Of a stretch of DNA of 64,000 nt, positions 27,746 to 38,303 are shown one piece after another; positions within the stretch are counted from its first letter, which is position 1; every line of letters begins with the position of its first letter. Origin of the DNA: DASXZH01 sp963829965 (GTDB lineage: Bacteria; Armatimonadota; Fimbriimonadia; Fimbriimonadales; Fimbriimonadaceae); contig CAWHLK010000058.1 in assembly GCA_963829965.1 (NCBI GenBank), positions 62,001 through 126,000 of the forward strand, given 5' to 3'. The notes below the pieces were generated by a model that worked only from the letters and a program-made list of their open reading frames with translations, was not told the origin of the DNA and did not search any database. The position numbers and the translations under genes were made by a program.

Positions 27746-28873
27746 TGTAATGCTATGCATCTTGATCTGCTATTTAGTCAGGAATCAAGATGGAATTGAA
27801 AAACAGTATTGACATTGCGGGGCCGAAGGTTTTAAACCGTTCATTTGTGAAGGACCCTGGTGAGAAGTTAGCGCTTCAGCGGCTTAAGATTCTCGAGCTC
27901 GCTCGCACTCTTGGAAATGTGACGGAGGCGTGTAGGCGCGGTCAGATGGATAGGGGCAGCTTCTATGATTGGAAGCGCCGCTATCAGACGCATGGGCTGG
28001 ATGGGCTCAAGGATTTGCCACCGGTTCATAAATCCCACCCCCAAACGACTCCTGAGCCCGTAAGGGCCGCGGTGAGGGCGCTTTCATTAGAGCATCCTTC
28101 ATGGGGGAGCAAGCGGCTTTCAAACGAGCTTGGGAAACAAGGGATGCGAATCAGCAACTTCGCAGTGCATGGCATCCTTCGCAAAGCGGGGCTGGCCACC
28201 AGGTTCGACCGTTTCCTTCGCCTGGAAGAAGAAGCTCTCAAAGGTGTGGAACTGCCGGTCGAAGTTCTTCGAAAGATGGAGGCGACCAACCCTGCTTTCA
28301 AAGAGAGGCACGTGGAGTCGAAAAGGCCAGGTGAACTCGTATCCTTCGACACCTTTTACGTTGGCCTGTTTAAGGGCGTGGGACGCGTTTACTTGCATAC
28401 TGCGGTGGACACGTTCGGTTCCTACGCTTTTGGCATGCTTGCTACCGAGCGCAACGCGAAGAGAGCTACAGAGCTTCTCTATGCCCAAGTGCTGCCGTTC
28501 TTCGAATCGCACGGCTTGACCCTAGAAGCTATCTTAACCGATAACGGCACCGAGTTCTGCGGCAATGAGGCTCACCCCTTCGAGGCCATCTTGTACAAGC
28601 TCGGGATCCAGCACCGTACAACTCAGGTGAAGCGACCGCAAACCAACGGCTTTGTCGAGCGCTTCCACCGAACGATCCTCGACGAGTTCTTCAGAGTCGA
28701 ACTGCGCAAAAGACCCTTTGAAACACTAGATGATCTTGAACAAGCCCTGCAGGAATGGATCTGCTACTACAATGTAGAACGCTCTCATCAGGGCTATCGC
28801 AACTTAGGCAAGACTCCTTACGAAACCGTCGAGAGATTTGCCACGACCGCCGTGCAAGATGCATAGCATTACA
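27746..28873 (+). mobile_element. Complete IS481-type insertion sequence, 1128 bp
   Basis: The element is bounded by perfect 19-bp inverted ends, TGTAATGCTATGCATCTTG at 27746-27764 and its reverse complement at 28855-28873. It has the TGT...ACA ends usual for IS481. It is flanked by a 5-bp direct repeat CACCC (27741-27745 and 28874-28878), the expected target-site duplication. One intact transposase gene fills it, and the transposase stop (28864-28866) lies within the right inverted end. Ends, duplication and an undamaged gene all point to a recent, possibly active insertion between the ankyrin remnant and the fucosidase gene. Confidence 0.93.
27790..28866 (+). CDS. IS481-family transposase
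   Basis: 358 residues. The N-terminal helix-turn-helix (LKILELARTLGNVTEACRRG, SFYDWKRRYQTHGLDGLKDL) binds the ends, and the C-terminal integrase core carries the DDE triad: first D in SFDTFYVGLF, second D in ILTDNGTEFC, E in GFVERFHRTILDEF. It also has the typical downstream motif YYNVERSHQGYRNLGKTPYE. It catalyses cut/paste or copy transposition of the element that contains it. Unlike many neighbours, its reading frame is intact over its whole length. Confidence 0.95.
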   Translation: MELKNSIDIAGPKVLNRSFVKDPGEKLALQRLKILELARTLGNVTEACRRGQMDRGSFYDWKRRYQTHGLDGLKDLPPVHKSHPQTTPEPVRAAVRALSLEHPSWGSKRLSNELGKQGMRISNFAVHGILRKAGLATRFDRFLRLEEEALKGVELPVEVLRKMEATNPAFKERHVESKRPGELVSFDTFYVGLFKGVGRVYLHTAVDTFGSYAFGMLATERNAKRATELLYAQVLPFFESHGLTLEAILTDNGTEFCGNEAHPFEAILYKLGIQHRTTQVKRPQTNGFVERFHRTILDEFFRVELRKRPFETLDDLEQALQEWICYYNVERSHQGYRNLGKTPYETVERFATTAVQDA

Positions 28874-28878
28874 CACCC

Positions 28879-28917
28879 AAAACCAACAACCCTAAAACCC
28901 AAAACCCAAAACCCAAG
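28879..28917. repeat. Short AAACCC-type low-complexity tract
   Basis: Degenerate repeats of the unit CCCAAAA/CCTAAAA run from the IS target site to just before the fucosidase start at 28922. It may place an unusual leader ahead of that gene, and no clear Shine-Dalgarno is seen there. Confidence 0.5.
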
Positions 28918-28921
28918 ACTC

Positions 28922-30811
28922 ATGATTTTTCTTCCCTTACTCCTCGCAGCCATTGCCGCCAACCCTGGCACGACCCAAACCTCGGCCGAAATCATCCGCC
29001 AGAACACCTACCCCGATTGGTTTCGCGATGGCAAGTTGGGGATCTGGGCGCATTGGGGGCCGCAGAGCGTTCCCATGCGGGGGGATTGGTACGCCCGTAA
29101 CATGTATGTTTTCGGGCACCCGCAGTATTTGGACCACGTTGCGCGCTTCGGGCACCCGTCCAAATTCGGCTACAAGGACATCATCCCCCTTTGGAAAGCC
29201 GAGAAATGGGACCCCGAACGCCTCATGAAGCTCTACAAGGCGGCGGGCGCCAAGTACTTCGTGAGCATGGGCGTCCACCACGACAATTTCGATCTCTGGA
29301 ACTCGAAATACAATCCGTGGAACGCCACCAAGATGGGGCCGAAGCGGGACGTAGTTGGCACATGGCAAAGGGTGGCCAAAAAGGAAGGATTGCATTTTGG
29401 CGTTTCGGAGCACTTGGGCGCGAGCTTCCTTTGGTTCCAAACCAGCCGCGGTTCCGATCCAAGCGGACCGTATAAGAGCGTTCCCTATGATGGAAACGAC
29501 CCTGCCTACGAGACCCTCTACCATGCCAAGTCTTTGCCGGGAGACAGCGGCTGGTATACGAACGACCCGCGCTTCCAAGCCGAGTGGTTTCGGCGTATCT
29601 CGGACCTCGTCGACAACTACCGTCCCGATCTGCTGTACTCAGACGGCCCGATGCCGTTTGGCCATTTCGGTCAAGATCTGGTCGCGCATTTTTACTCTGA
29701 AAGCAGCGCCAAGAATAGGGGCAGGCAGGAAGTCGTTTACACCTGCAAGGAGCCCAGCAAGGGGCAGTTTGTGCAGGATTTTGAGCGCGGCGAGGCCGGA
29801 CATATTCAGCCCTATCCTTGGCAAACGGACACTTCGATCGGGGACTGGTTCTATAACAAGGATTGGAAATACCGGCACGCAGACTGGGTGATCAAGACGC
29901 TGGTGGACGTGGTGAGCAAGAACGGAAACCTGCTCCTGAACGTGGTTCAGAGACCGGACGGCAGCCTCGATCCGGAAGCCGAGCAAGTGCTTACCGATAT
30001 GGCCGCCTGGATGCGGGTGAACAGCGAGTCCATTTACGGAACCCGGCCGTGGGTCATTTTCGGCGAAGGGCCGGTAAGGGCAGGCGGTGGTTCGTTCCAG
30101 GAGGACTTCGCCTACACGGCCGAGGATATTCGCTATGCCTCCAAGGGCGACTCAACTCTCTACGCAACCCTGATGGGACAGCCGACTTCTCGGGACTACG
30201 TTTTCAAGATGCTTCCCACGATCGACACCGCTCTGATCTCAAGCGTCGAGTTGTTAGGTTCTACGGCGAAGGTTGGATGGAGTTGGCAGGCGGACGGCCT
30301 TCACGTCACTCTGCCCGCTGCAACCTTCAGCTCCATCGCCTCGGTTTTGAAGATCCGAGGCCGAAATCTGCGCAGCTTCCCCGTCCCGCAACCGGTTGTA
30401 ACCGTTGTGAAACCGGATGTATCCGGTAACTTCACCCTAACGGCGGACGCCGCCGAAGTCCATGGCGACGGTCTGCATACCGAGACTCGGGATGGCCTTG
30501 TAAATCTGGGCTTCTGGGACTCGCCATCCGATTTCGCCAGTTGGAACCTGGAGGTGCCCGCTCCGGGCACTTATTACGTTTCCTTGATCGTCGCCAGCGA
30601 ACAGACCGGCTCTGTTTTGAGTTTGGGCGTGGATGGATCCGAGATCAACCTTACGGTGCCAACATCCGGCGGCTGGGGAGCTTTTCAGGAGATTTCGGCT
30701 GGATCTATTACGATCAGCAAACCCGGGCGCGTGGCTTTCCACGCAGCTCCCAAAGATGCGGCCCACTGGAAAGCGATTAACCTTCGACAAATTCTGCTTC
30801 GCAAGCGGTGA
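28922..30811 (+). CDS. Alpha-L-fucosidase, GH29
   Basis: 629 residues from the ATG at 28922, which starts a signal peptide MIFLPLLLAAIAANPGTTQ. The frame is open upstream only through the IS end. GH29 features: WFRDGKLGIWAHWGPQSVP, the H-D-N-F pattern in GVHHDNFDLWNSKYNPWNA, and the nucleophile region YRPDLLYSDGPMPFGHFG. WQTDTSIGDWFYNKDW and NGNLLLNVVQRPDGSLD follow at the expected places. A C-terminal beta-sandwich (~residues 500-629, ending FHAAPKDAAHWKAINLRQIL) looks like a carbohydrate-binding module. It releases L-fucose from glycans outside the cytoplasm. The IS element ends 49 bp upstream and may have separated it from its original promoter. Confidence 0.92.
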   Translation: MIFLPLLLAAIAANPGTTQTSAEIIRQNTYPDWFRDGKLGIWAHWGPQSVPMRGDWYARNMYVFGHPQYLDHVARFGHPSKFGYKDIIPLWKAEKWDPERLMKLYKAAGAKYFVSMGVHHDNFDLWNSKYNPWNATKMGPKRDVVGTWQRVAKKEGLHFGVSEHLGASFLWFQTSRGSDPSGPYKSVPYDGNDPAYETLYHAKSLPGDSGWYTNDPRFQAEWFRRISDLVDNYRPDLLYSDGPMPFGHFGQDLVAHFYSESSAKNRGRQEVVYTCKEPSKGQFVQDFERGEAGHIQPYPWQTDTSIGDWFYNKDWKYRHADWVIKTLVDVVSKNGNLLLNVVQRPDGSLDPEAEQVLTDMAAWMRVNSESIYGTRPWVIFGEGPVRAGGGSFQEDFAYTAEDIRYASKGDSTLYATLMGQPTSRDYVFKMLPTIDTALISSVELLGSTAKVGWSWQADGLHVTLPAATFSSIASVLKIRGRNLRSFPVPQPVVTVVKPDVSGNFTLTADAAEVHGDGLHTETRDGLVNLGFWDSPSDFASWNLEVPAPGTYYVSLIVASEQTGSVLSLGVDGSEINLTVPTSGGWGAFQEISAGSITISKPGRVAFHAAPKDAAHWKAINLRQILLRKR

Positions 30812-30818
30812 GAGCCCC

Positions 30819-31913
30819 CTAGTTGGGATCTTCGCCGGAATCCTCGCTGTCCGGCGCTTGGCCGGACTTCGCCAATTGCGCGATGAGCTGCCGCGCGGGG
30901 CCCTGGATCTTACATCGCGAATTCGCAAGAACCACCACCCCAACGTGCGCTTCCTTGATCCAGCAAATGTAGGAAACAAAGGCTTGCAGGGCGCCATCTT
31001 TGTCCACGAACGTTCGCCCGTCCGGCATCCGGGTCAACGCCCAGGCGAGCCCCTGTTTCATCGAGGGCTTCTTCATCGGCTTATAAGGTTGCAGCATGAT
31101 TTCGCGCAGGCCGTTCAACTCCGAAGGTCCACTACCCATCATCCAGTCCAGATACTTCATCATGTCGTCCATATCCGAATAGAGCGCTCCCGCCGGGTTC
31201 ACCGCGGGAAAGGCGGGATTGGTCCAGTGGCTAAGCTCGCCGTTCTTGGAATAGCCCGAAGCGACCCGGGCCTTTTGATCGGGTGTCAAAAAGACCGTCG
31301 TATCCACCATACCGAGGGGGGCCATGATTCTCTGTTTCACCAGCTCTTGCCAGTTGGGGGCAGCATTCGCGCGAGCGAGAGCGAAGCCCAAGAGCCCAAA
31401 CGCCAGATTTGAATAGAGATAGCCGTCACCAGGCTCAAACGCCAACCGGTAGGTCGGAAGTTGTTGAAAGACTTCCTCATAGCTGGTGGACCTCCCCGTG
31501 ACACGTGGGAGTCGCGGCAGGCCAGAAGAGTGGGTCGCGAGATCGAGAAGCGTAATCGGCGCACCGCCCGGCATCTGCGTGCCGGCCGGCAGGTATTTGA
31601 CCACCGGATCGTTCAGTTGGACCACCCCATCCTGAACGCTTTTCGCGAGCAGGGCGGCAGTGAAGGATTTGGTTACCGAAGCAAGCTGGAAGAGCGTCTT
31701 GCCGTCCGGTTTGACGTCTTCGCCTTTACGGACGGTCCCAAAGAAGCGATCGTAGACCTTTCCATCCTTGATTACGCCTACCGCGACTCCCACCGCGTTC
31801 GGCTCCTGAAGAAACTGGTTGCCAAACCGGTCGATTTCGGCCACGGTTGGGTCCTGGGCGAAAACCGCCGCTGCGCAAACTGCTGCTAGGGACGCGGATA
31901 TAAATCTGAGCAT
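30819..31913 (-). CDS. Serine hydrolase, beta-lactamase class C/esterase fold
   Basis: 364 residues with a signal peptide (MLRFISASLAAVCAAAVFAQ). The S-x-x-K catalytic motif is ASVTKSFTAALLAKS, and the Y-x-N motif is YLYSNLAFGLLGFALA. The third (H/K)-x-G element is not obvious. Members of this large fold act as esterases, D-aminopeptidases or penicillin-binding proteins as often as beta-lactamases, so resistance should not be assumed. The C-terminal part (WALTRMPDGRTFVDKDGALQ, SYICWIKEAHVGVVVLANSR) is typical. It is convergent with the fucosidase (7-bp gap). Confidence 0.87.
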   Translation of the reverse strand: MLRFISASLAAVCAAAVFAQDPTVAEIDRFGNQFLQEPNAVGVAVGVIKDGKVYDRFFGTVRKGEDVKPDGKTLFQLASVTKSFTAALLAKSVQDGVVQLNDPVVKYLPAGTQMPGGAPITLLDLATHSSGLPRLPRVTGRSTSYEEVFQQLPTYRLAFEPGDGYLYSNLAFGLLGFALARANAAPNWQELVKQRIMAPLGMVDTTVFLTPDQKARVASGYSKNGELSHWTNPAFPAVNPAGALYSDMDDMMKYLDWMMGSGPSELNGLREIMLQPYKPMKKPSMKQGLAWALTRMPDGRTFVDKDGALQAFVSYICWIKEAHVGVVVLANSRCKIQGPARQLIAQLAKSGQAPDSEDSGEDPN

Positions 31914-31993
31914 GGGCCTACCTCCAAGAATTACGGGAGGATCATACTCTAGAGAGGCGTAAGTTAGAGCCCCTCGGTGTTAGTCTCAGGGTT

Positions 31994-33065
31994 TCAGCCC
32001 TTGGCAACTGTCTGGCGTTCAACCTGACTCGCGGGCAGTTTCGGAACGAACTGATAGGTTGGGTCCTGTTTCTGGCGTTTCAGTATCTCGCTGATCTGGC
32101 GCCAAGTGGCAATTAGGCCGTTCGTGCTTTCCGGCATCTCATCCTTGATCAGCCGATGGAGGCGGACAAGGTTGTAACAAGGAACGCCCGCGAACATGTG
32201 GTGCTCCGTGTGGTAGTTCATGTCCCAGTAGAGGAACCGGAGGACAGGGTTTAGATAGAACGTGCGGCAGCAGAGCCGGAAATCCGGAAACTCGTCCACG
32301 AGGCCGATGTGCTGAGTCGCGTTGCAAAGGAACTGGAGACCGGATCCGAAGAACCTCCCCAGGCTCACCGCGATGCACACCGGCCAGTAGCCGGTGGCGA
32401 TGCTGACCACCGCGATGGCGGTGTGGCCGCCGAGCACGATCTGCGCCCAACGGTGGAGCGCGGGCCTCATTTCCGGTTTCTTCTTGGTAAACAAGTAGGT
32501 TTCCCACTCGCCGTTGAGGTTTCCTCTCGCTGACTTCAGCGTTCCCGGAATGAGGTACCAGAGGCCGCGGACATCGATGATTCCGAATTTCGAGGATCTC
32601 CTTGAGGCTTGCCTGCTGGGGGAGAACGACTTCCAAGTCATCGGGCGGATGGAGAGCGAAGCGGTGGTGCTCCGAATGGCTCGCCCAGAAGCCGATGTGG
32701 TTGTACCAACCGAGAAAGCTTAGTATCTGGAGGAAGAAACGGTTCAATCCTTTGGTCTTAAAAACGGAATCGTGGACGAGTTCGTGAAAGCCGTTGATGA
32801 GGAAGGCGCAGCAAGCGCCGTGGAGGAAGAGGGCGGGAATTGCGAGCCAAGAATGCCTCAGGGCGAGGATTACGAAAAGCGTTCCGGTGGCGCAGAGAAC
32901 GGCCAGGTAACCGACGGTTTGAGCGAAGCCTTTCGCGTCGCTTTTGCGGTTCAACTCCGCGAGAATTTCTTTGGGAAGCTTTGGCCGGTACCAGCGGATC
33001 GCGGTTCCGAGTGAGCGCTCCGGTTTCGTTAGCTTGGTTTGGGCGGCATCTTCGGCGTCCATCAT
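31994..33065 (-). CDS. Membrane fatty acid desaturase (frameshifted)
   Basis: One gene of ~356 residues in two frames, joined near 32581-32592 where one extra T in AATTCGG/CCGAATT shifts the frame. The three histidine boxes of membrane di-iron desaturases are all present: FHELVHDSVF, SHSEHHRFALH and, in the second frame, NYHTEHHMFAGV. Hydrophobic spans (TVGYLAVLCATGTLFVILAL, LAIPALFLHGACCAFLI) lie before the first box. It introduces a double bond into a fatty acid or sphingolipid-like acyl chain at the membrane. The electron donor is not encoded here. The start MMDAEDAAQTKLTKPERSLG at 33065 is preferred. Confidence 0.85.
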
Positions 33066-33139
33066 TTGTTATCGTACACGGGAAGAAGTGCTTAGTGTTG
33101 GATATTGAGTGTTGAGCCTCTGAAGTGGGACCAAACGTG

Positions 33140-34831
33140 TCATCGCACTTGCCGGGATGCCCCGAAAACCGACTTGATGGCTTCCAGATAGCCGTATCCG
33201 TAATGTTTCGCCGGCTCCAGACAGCTTCCTTCCGGCCACTCGTTCCAGGCGTTGATTGTCAGGATCTTGGGTTCGGTTGGGGCTGCTAGGAGTCTTTGCT
33301 TTATGATCTCGAGCGATGCTTTGAACGCGGCGGGGGTATTGCCGGTGACGACCGGGTTTACGACAGCTTCGGCCGGCTTGCTCCAATCCGCGCCGGAAGC
33401 GGCGCGGGGGCTGTTGTCCCAGTTGATCATCGCGTTGGGGAAGTAGGGGATCGAATACTTGGTGAGAGCGCGGGCCCAAAAGGAGAGATACTTCTTGCGG
33501 CCCCAAACATAGTCGGAGACCGGGAAAGTGTCGTAGTCCAGCGCGCCGTGATGGACCCAGGTGTAACTGGTTAGGCTGTCCAGGGCGAGATCTTTGCAGA
33601 GCTTGGGCCAGCCTGGGGGCGTTTTGCCGCCGGGGAGATTGGGCTCGCCCCAAACAATGGCGTTGACGTGGAGGCCGGGAAGGCCGGCGGCGCGAACCTT
33701 CGCGCGGAACTTGTCGAGGGCGGCGCGGGCGTTTTCGATGGAACCAAACGAATCCAGGAACTGGCTCATCTCATAAATTGAAAAGTAGGGCTTCCCGTCG
33801 ATCTTCCAGTAGCTGGGGTGCTTGAAGTATTTGGCGATGACGAGATCGCAAATCTTGTCCCACGTCTCGGGCGTGACCTTCCCGGGATAGAGCAGCTTCA
33901 GGTTGCGGCTGGCTGGGTTGTAGCCTTGAATGTCATACCAGTCATGGTTAGCCCACATGATAGCGAACTTTACGCGCGAGTTATTGGGGGCGTGGAGGAA
34001 GCCCTTGTCGAGGGCGTCGTCCAGATACGGGCCGTCGTTGTAGTAGTACCAGTCGAAGATGAACGCGTTCACGCCGTAGTCGGCGGCGGCCTTGATTTTT
34101 TGGGCCATCACTTCGGGTTTAGCCTCGTCTTGATAGCCCCAGGTTGGCGGGTTGGGCTGGTAATGGCCGGGAAAACGCGGCTTGGCCGCCTTGATCTCGT
34201 CCCATTCGGTGAATCCGGGATACTTGTTCTTGTCCCAGCGGGGGTCCGGGTGGGTGCCCGGATAGTAGTATGCGGCGACGGTGATCTTTGCGCTTTTGAT
34301 TTCCTTGGTTCCTATGTATCCCGGTTTTACGGCCGCCACGGAGACATGGGCGAGGCCGGGGGTGGATTCTGCTGCCTGGAATAGGATGGTGATGGTTGTT
34401 CCCTTAGGGGCGCTTTTTGCCACCAGTGTTTTTTTGGCGCCGTCCGTGAATAGGCCGGTTGCCAGTTGCTTTCGATCTTGATTTAGGATGGCGGCTTTGA
34501 GGACGGTTTCGCCGTTGAAGACGTCGGAGACATCGAACGTTAGAACGACGTCGGACGTTCTTGTCAGCTTTCCAACCATTTGGTTAAGACCGGGAATTCT
34601 GGATGGATTGCACATTGAAGCGCCGTTCTCCTGGACGTTGACGGCGTAATCGCCGGCAGTGCCGGACCAGCCGTTGGGTAAGCCTGAATACCAGCCGTCG
34701 CTGCCCTGTTTTAGACCTGTGAGGTCGCTAAAGTCGCCGTTGACGACTTTGAGTTGGCCATTCGCGGTTGCGGTTATGCCCAGCATTATGGTAAGGGACA
34801 GGAGGAGTTGTTGTAGGATTCTAGTTGGCAA
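33140..34831 (-). CDS. Secreted GH99-like / WbsX-type glycoside hydrolase
   Basis: 563 residues. Signal peptide (LLLSLTIMLGITATANGQ), then an N-terminal beta-sandwich of ~150 residues (VVNGDFSDLTGLKQGSDGWY), probably carbohydrate-binding. A C-terminal (beta/alpha)8 domain follows, of the WbsX/GH99-like type: AAYYYPGTHPDPRWDKNKYP, YGVNAFIFDWYYYNDGPYLD, FAIMWANHDW, and near the end the acidic motif ILTINAWNEWPEGSCLEPAK. The GH99 family includes endo-alpha-mannosidases. The linkage cut here is unknown. Its neighbours (fucosidase, toroid-like protein) suggest a glycan-degrading locus. Confidence 0.8.
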   Translation of the reverse strand: MPTRILQQLLLSLTIMLGITATANGQLKVVNGDFSDLTGLKQGSDGWYSGLPNGWSGTAGDYAVNVQENGASMCNPSRIPGLNQMVGKLTRTSDVVLTFDVSDVFNGETVLKAAILNQDRKQLATGLFTDGAKKTLVAKSAPKGTTITILFQAAESTPGLAHVSVAAVKPGYIGTKEIKSAKITVAAYYYPGTHPDPRWDKNKYPGFTEWDEIKAAKPRFPGHYQPNPPTWGYQDEAKPEVMAQKIKAAADYGVNAFIFDWYYYNDGPYLDDALDKGFLHAPNNSRVKFAIMWANHDWYDIQGYNPASRNLKLLYPGKVTPETWDKICDLVIAKYFKHPSYWKIDGKPYFSIYEMSQFLDSFGSIENARAALDKFRAKVRAAGLPGLHVNAIVWGEPNLPGGKTPPGWPKLCKDLALDSLTSYTWVHHGALDYDTFPVSDYVWGRKKYLSFWARALTKYSIPYFPNAMINWDNSPRAASGADWSKPAEAVVNPVVTGNTPAAFKASLEIIKQRLLAAPTEPKILTINAWNEWPEGSCLEPAKHYGYGYLEAIKSVFGASRQVR

Positions 34832-34876
34832 TGACGAGAGACTACCTTCAGCCGGTTTGGTGGGGGGTTACCCTTT

Positions 34877-36749
34877 CTAGATGGTGCCGTTGGCGACGGG
34901 CGTCATTTGTGCATCGTTGGCTGGGATCCAATACGGCAACGTGTCGCGAACGTAATAGATCCAATAATAGCCGAGGCTGAACCTGGGGTTGCCGACGATG
35001 CGATAGGCAGCGGCCATCGAGGCATCGATGTCCGCGTAGTCGAAGGCGCTGCCGTCTGTTTGGTTGATGGTTCCCGCGGGACTGAGAAGCGAGAATTCCC
35101 AAACGGCGGCAGCCGAAATGGATTGCGATACCCGAGTCTTGAGAGTCTCATCGGTGCAGGCGTCAGAAGAATTCGGCCGCATAGAGGATGCCGAGAGCCT
35201 GGTTGTTTCCGCTTGCGGCGGAGTTCTCAGGATTTTCTCCGTTTGAAAGCTGCAAGGCCATCGCCTTCTCCGCGAAGGCATTCGCGGCAGCGGCGAGCCC
35301 GGCATCGTTTTCAAGGGCGGCCGCTCTGGCGCAAACGGCGGCAAAGAGCCACTGGTGGCTCGTGTACTGGGCGTCTTCAGCTGCTTCTATCTTTGTCGCA
35401 GCCGAACCCGTAAGCCAAGTAGCGCCGAAAATCGCGGAAGAGCCCAGGCCAACATAATAGTTCAGAATCGTGGGGCGGAGCGGGATAACCGGCGCGAAGA
35501 GGGCCAGGTTGCCTTTCGATCTCAGGAGGCCCTCCGAGAACTTTGCCACGCCATAGGCAGCGTGCACGGCAGAATCCAGGGAATCCACCATCCGGCTCTG
35601 CCCCCATGACAAAATCAATTGCCCTTTGTCTGCGACGGACTCATTCTGGACGCTCATTCCATTTTCCAGCCAATCCGCGCCCGCGCCTTGAAGGCTCAAA
35701 TCGTACTTGGATGGGGTTCCGGCGTCGAATGCGGAGTTCGTTCCCACCGCGCCGTTCACGCTCACGGCAGTTTGCTCGCTTGGATAGGTGGCTTGCCGGA
35801 TCTCGCATTCCCCGCAAAGGAAACGGGAGTCTTTCAGCTCCTGGTATCCGGCTTGGAAGACCGTCATGACTTGCTCTCGCGCGATCTGCTTCACGACACC
35901 GTCGCGGTTGGTTTCGCGCCCGGTCCGGGTGCTTCCGCTGATGTCGATGTCGCCGGCCGAGTTCACCCGACCGCACTCCCAAACCAGGCTCCTCGAGATC
36001 ATCCGAAGCAGCTCGGCGGTAAGGGTTGGGTCGCTCGTCATCGGCAGATAGTGTTGGGCGAACATGGTGGACACGATTTCGTAGCCAACGTCGTAGCCGC
36101 CCGATTCAGGGTCCACGCCGTTCAGCCACTGTTCGGCGAGGCCGTCTTTGATGAACTGGACCGAGTTCGCCATCGACGCCTCGTCGCCCGCGAGGTAAGC
36201 GGTCTCCGCAACCGCGTCGCCCAATAAATAACGGCGATGGTTAAAGGACGCATCGCTGATGAGCCCCGCAGACAGGATCGAAGGAGAAGTCAACCAAGCG
36301 GAACCCTTCTGAAGCATGGGCAGATACTCCTGGACCGTGGCCGCATAGCTCTTGGAGTACGTCACCGGGTGGTATTCCCGCAGTGCGATCATGGCGTTTG
36401 CGGTGCCTTCCACAAACAGGCAGGTGCTGTGAAAGGCATCTCCGGTTCCCGCCCAGGACCCGTCCGATGCTTGATGTTTCAGAGCCCACTGAATGGCGGT
36501 AAGGCCTTCCTGGATGAAGGTGTCGTTTTCGGTCTGAATCCCTTGAAGGATCGCGTAATCACCTTGGCGCTGAAGCTCGATGTACCACGACGAACTCTGG
36601 CCGTGCTCCCACGCGTAGTTCAGGTCGCAGGCGCCGTCTGGGTAGATGTTAGGGTACGACGCTCGAGCGAAGGGCGCGAAAGCAAGTACGGCGGAGAAAG
36701 CGCCGACCGCCCTTAAGGGCCACGACGAGGCTTTAAACTGAATGGACAC
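34877..36749 (-). CDS. Secreted alpha/alpha-toroid-like protein (frameshifted)
   Basis: One ~623-residue gene in two frames, joined at 35164-35166 where one extra T turns the expected EFFDACTDETLK into a stop. The N-terminal signal peptide lies in GAFSAVLAFAPFARA. The mature protein has repeated helical pairs with G/W/A-rich turns (YAWEHGQSSSWYIELQRQGD, LTAIQWALKHQASDGSWAGT, VEGTANAMIALREY), the look of (alpha/alpha)6 barrel glycosidases or lyases. I cannot assign a catalytic residue or a family. After the shift the chain continues SQSISAAAVWEFSLLSPAGT to a stop at 34877, ending in a W/Y-rich motif. It lies 46 bp upstream of the GH99-like gene on the same strand, probably in one operon. Confidence 0.65.
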
Positions 36750-36868
36750 GAACGAGTTGCTCCCCCAATAAGCAGGCGTCCTTGCGAGCTCTCGGTTCCC
36801 TACAGTATAAGGGATAAGGTTCGATAAGGCAAGGAAGAGCTGCGAGGGATTACCGATTTATGATTGGA

Positions 36869-38303
36869 TTACCCAGGATCAATATTTCGGTTTTGGACTT
36901 CAACGCCCCTCTTGATAAACGCCGCCGATGTGAGGGCCCCCACTACGCAGAGGGCCACCGAGAGCCACATCACCGCTCGAAATCCGGTCACGAACGACTG
37001 CTTTGCAAGGACTCCGGCTGTTTTTGCGCCCAGCAGCGACCACTGCGCTCCGATGTCTTTGGCAGTCACTCCGGGGCTCACCGCAGCGTAGTGCCGGTCG
37101 AATACCGCCTTCAAAACCAGCCCGAACAAGGCAAGCGACACAAGCCCGGCGATTCGCGATATGGCGTTGTTTACGCCGGAGGCGATGCCCGACCGGGACT
37201 TGTCGACCGAGTTCATGACCGTTGTGGTTAATGGCGCAACGGTAATTGCCATCCCAAACCCGAGAACCAAGACCGCCGGGAAGAAGGTGGTCCAATAGGA
37301 GCCGCCAATCCCCGGCGCGGCGAACAGGGCAAAGCCTGCGGCCGCCACCAGCGGCCCGATCGTTAGGAGTAGGCGTGCCTCGAAGCGGTCGAGAAGGCGT
37401 GCGGACCAGCGGGACAAAAAGGCCATAAGGAGGATGAACGGAAGGAGGGCCAGCCCTGCCTGGGTTTCGGGATACGCTTGAATCTCCACCAGGTCCAGTG
37501 GCAGAAAGAAAAGGGCGCCGCTGAGCGCGCCGTAGAGGAATAGCGTGACCAGCGTCGTACCGCTGAAATCGGACGATGCGAAAAGGGAAAGCGGCAGCAT
37601 CGGGGATTTCTCCCGCAACTCGGCGTAGAAGAACGCCGCCAGCGCGGCCAGACCGCACAAGCCGACAGGCCACGACGACTGGAGCAGCCCATAAACCAGG
37701 CCGCCGAGGCCGAACGTCGCCAATGCGGTTCCGGTCCAGTCTATTTTTGCCTTGTCAGTCCTCGGTGCGCTCCCGGGGATCTTCCATAGGGCCAAGGCGA
37801 CCACGATCAGAGCGATGGGAACATTGATCGCGAACACCCATCGCCAGGATGCGTGCTGCGTGAGCCAGCCTCCAAGCAAGGGCCCCAGAGCCGAAGTGAT
37901 CGACGTAGCCCCCGACCAGATACCGATCGCTCCTCCCAGGTCCTTTCTTGAGAACGAAACTCCGAGGAGGGCCAGGCTGTTTGGCACAAGCAGCGCGGCG
38001 CCTACGCCCTGTACGCACCTGGCAAAGACCAGCTGATGCACGTCCGGAGCAATTCCCGCACCAGGTGGAAGCGGCTGCGAAAACCACCGTTCCTGCGGCA
38101 AAGATATTGCGCGGACCAAACAAATCGCCAAGCGATCCACCGGTGAGGAGCAGCGCGCCAAGGAATAAGGTGTAAGCCTCCACCACCCATTGCAAGTCCA
38201 CCAAGGAAGCCTTCAGCGAACCTTGGAGAGCGGGCAAGGCGATATTGACGGCGGTGCCGTCGATAAAGGCCATGCTTGAGCCCAAGATAGCTGCGGTCAG
38301 CAC
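36869..38303 (-). CDS. DHA2-family (EmrB/QacA-like) multidrug efflux protein (frameshifted)
   Basis: One ~477-residue gene in two frames, joined near 38055-38057 where an extra G in a GGG run shifts the frame. Fourteen-helix MFS of the DHA2 type: TM1 with the family motif LGSSMAFIDGTAVNIALPAL, motif A GGSLGDLFGPRN in the TM2-TM3 loop, RCVQGVGAALLVPNSLALLG, and LGPLLGGWLTQHASWRWVFAINVPI (motif C, in part). It exports toxic amphiphiles or drugs by proton antiport. I chose the GTG at 38303. The frame stays open upstream (SAW before it), so a slightly longer N-terminus is possible. The gene is alone, divergent from the small ORF at 38476. Confidence 0.85.

Noticed and set aside
28879..28917. Telomere-like repeat
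   Set aside because: Short and degenerate; it reads as low-complexity intergenic DNA.
30819..31913. Antibiotic-resistance beta-lactamase
   Set aside because: The fold is shared by many esterases and peptidases, and no resistance context is seen.
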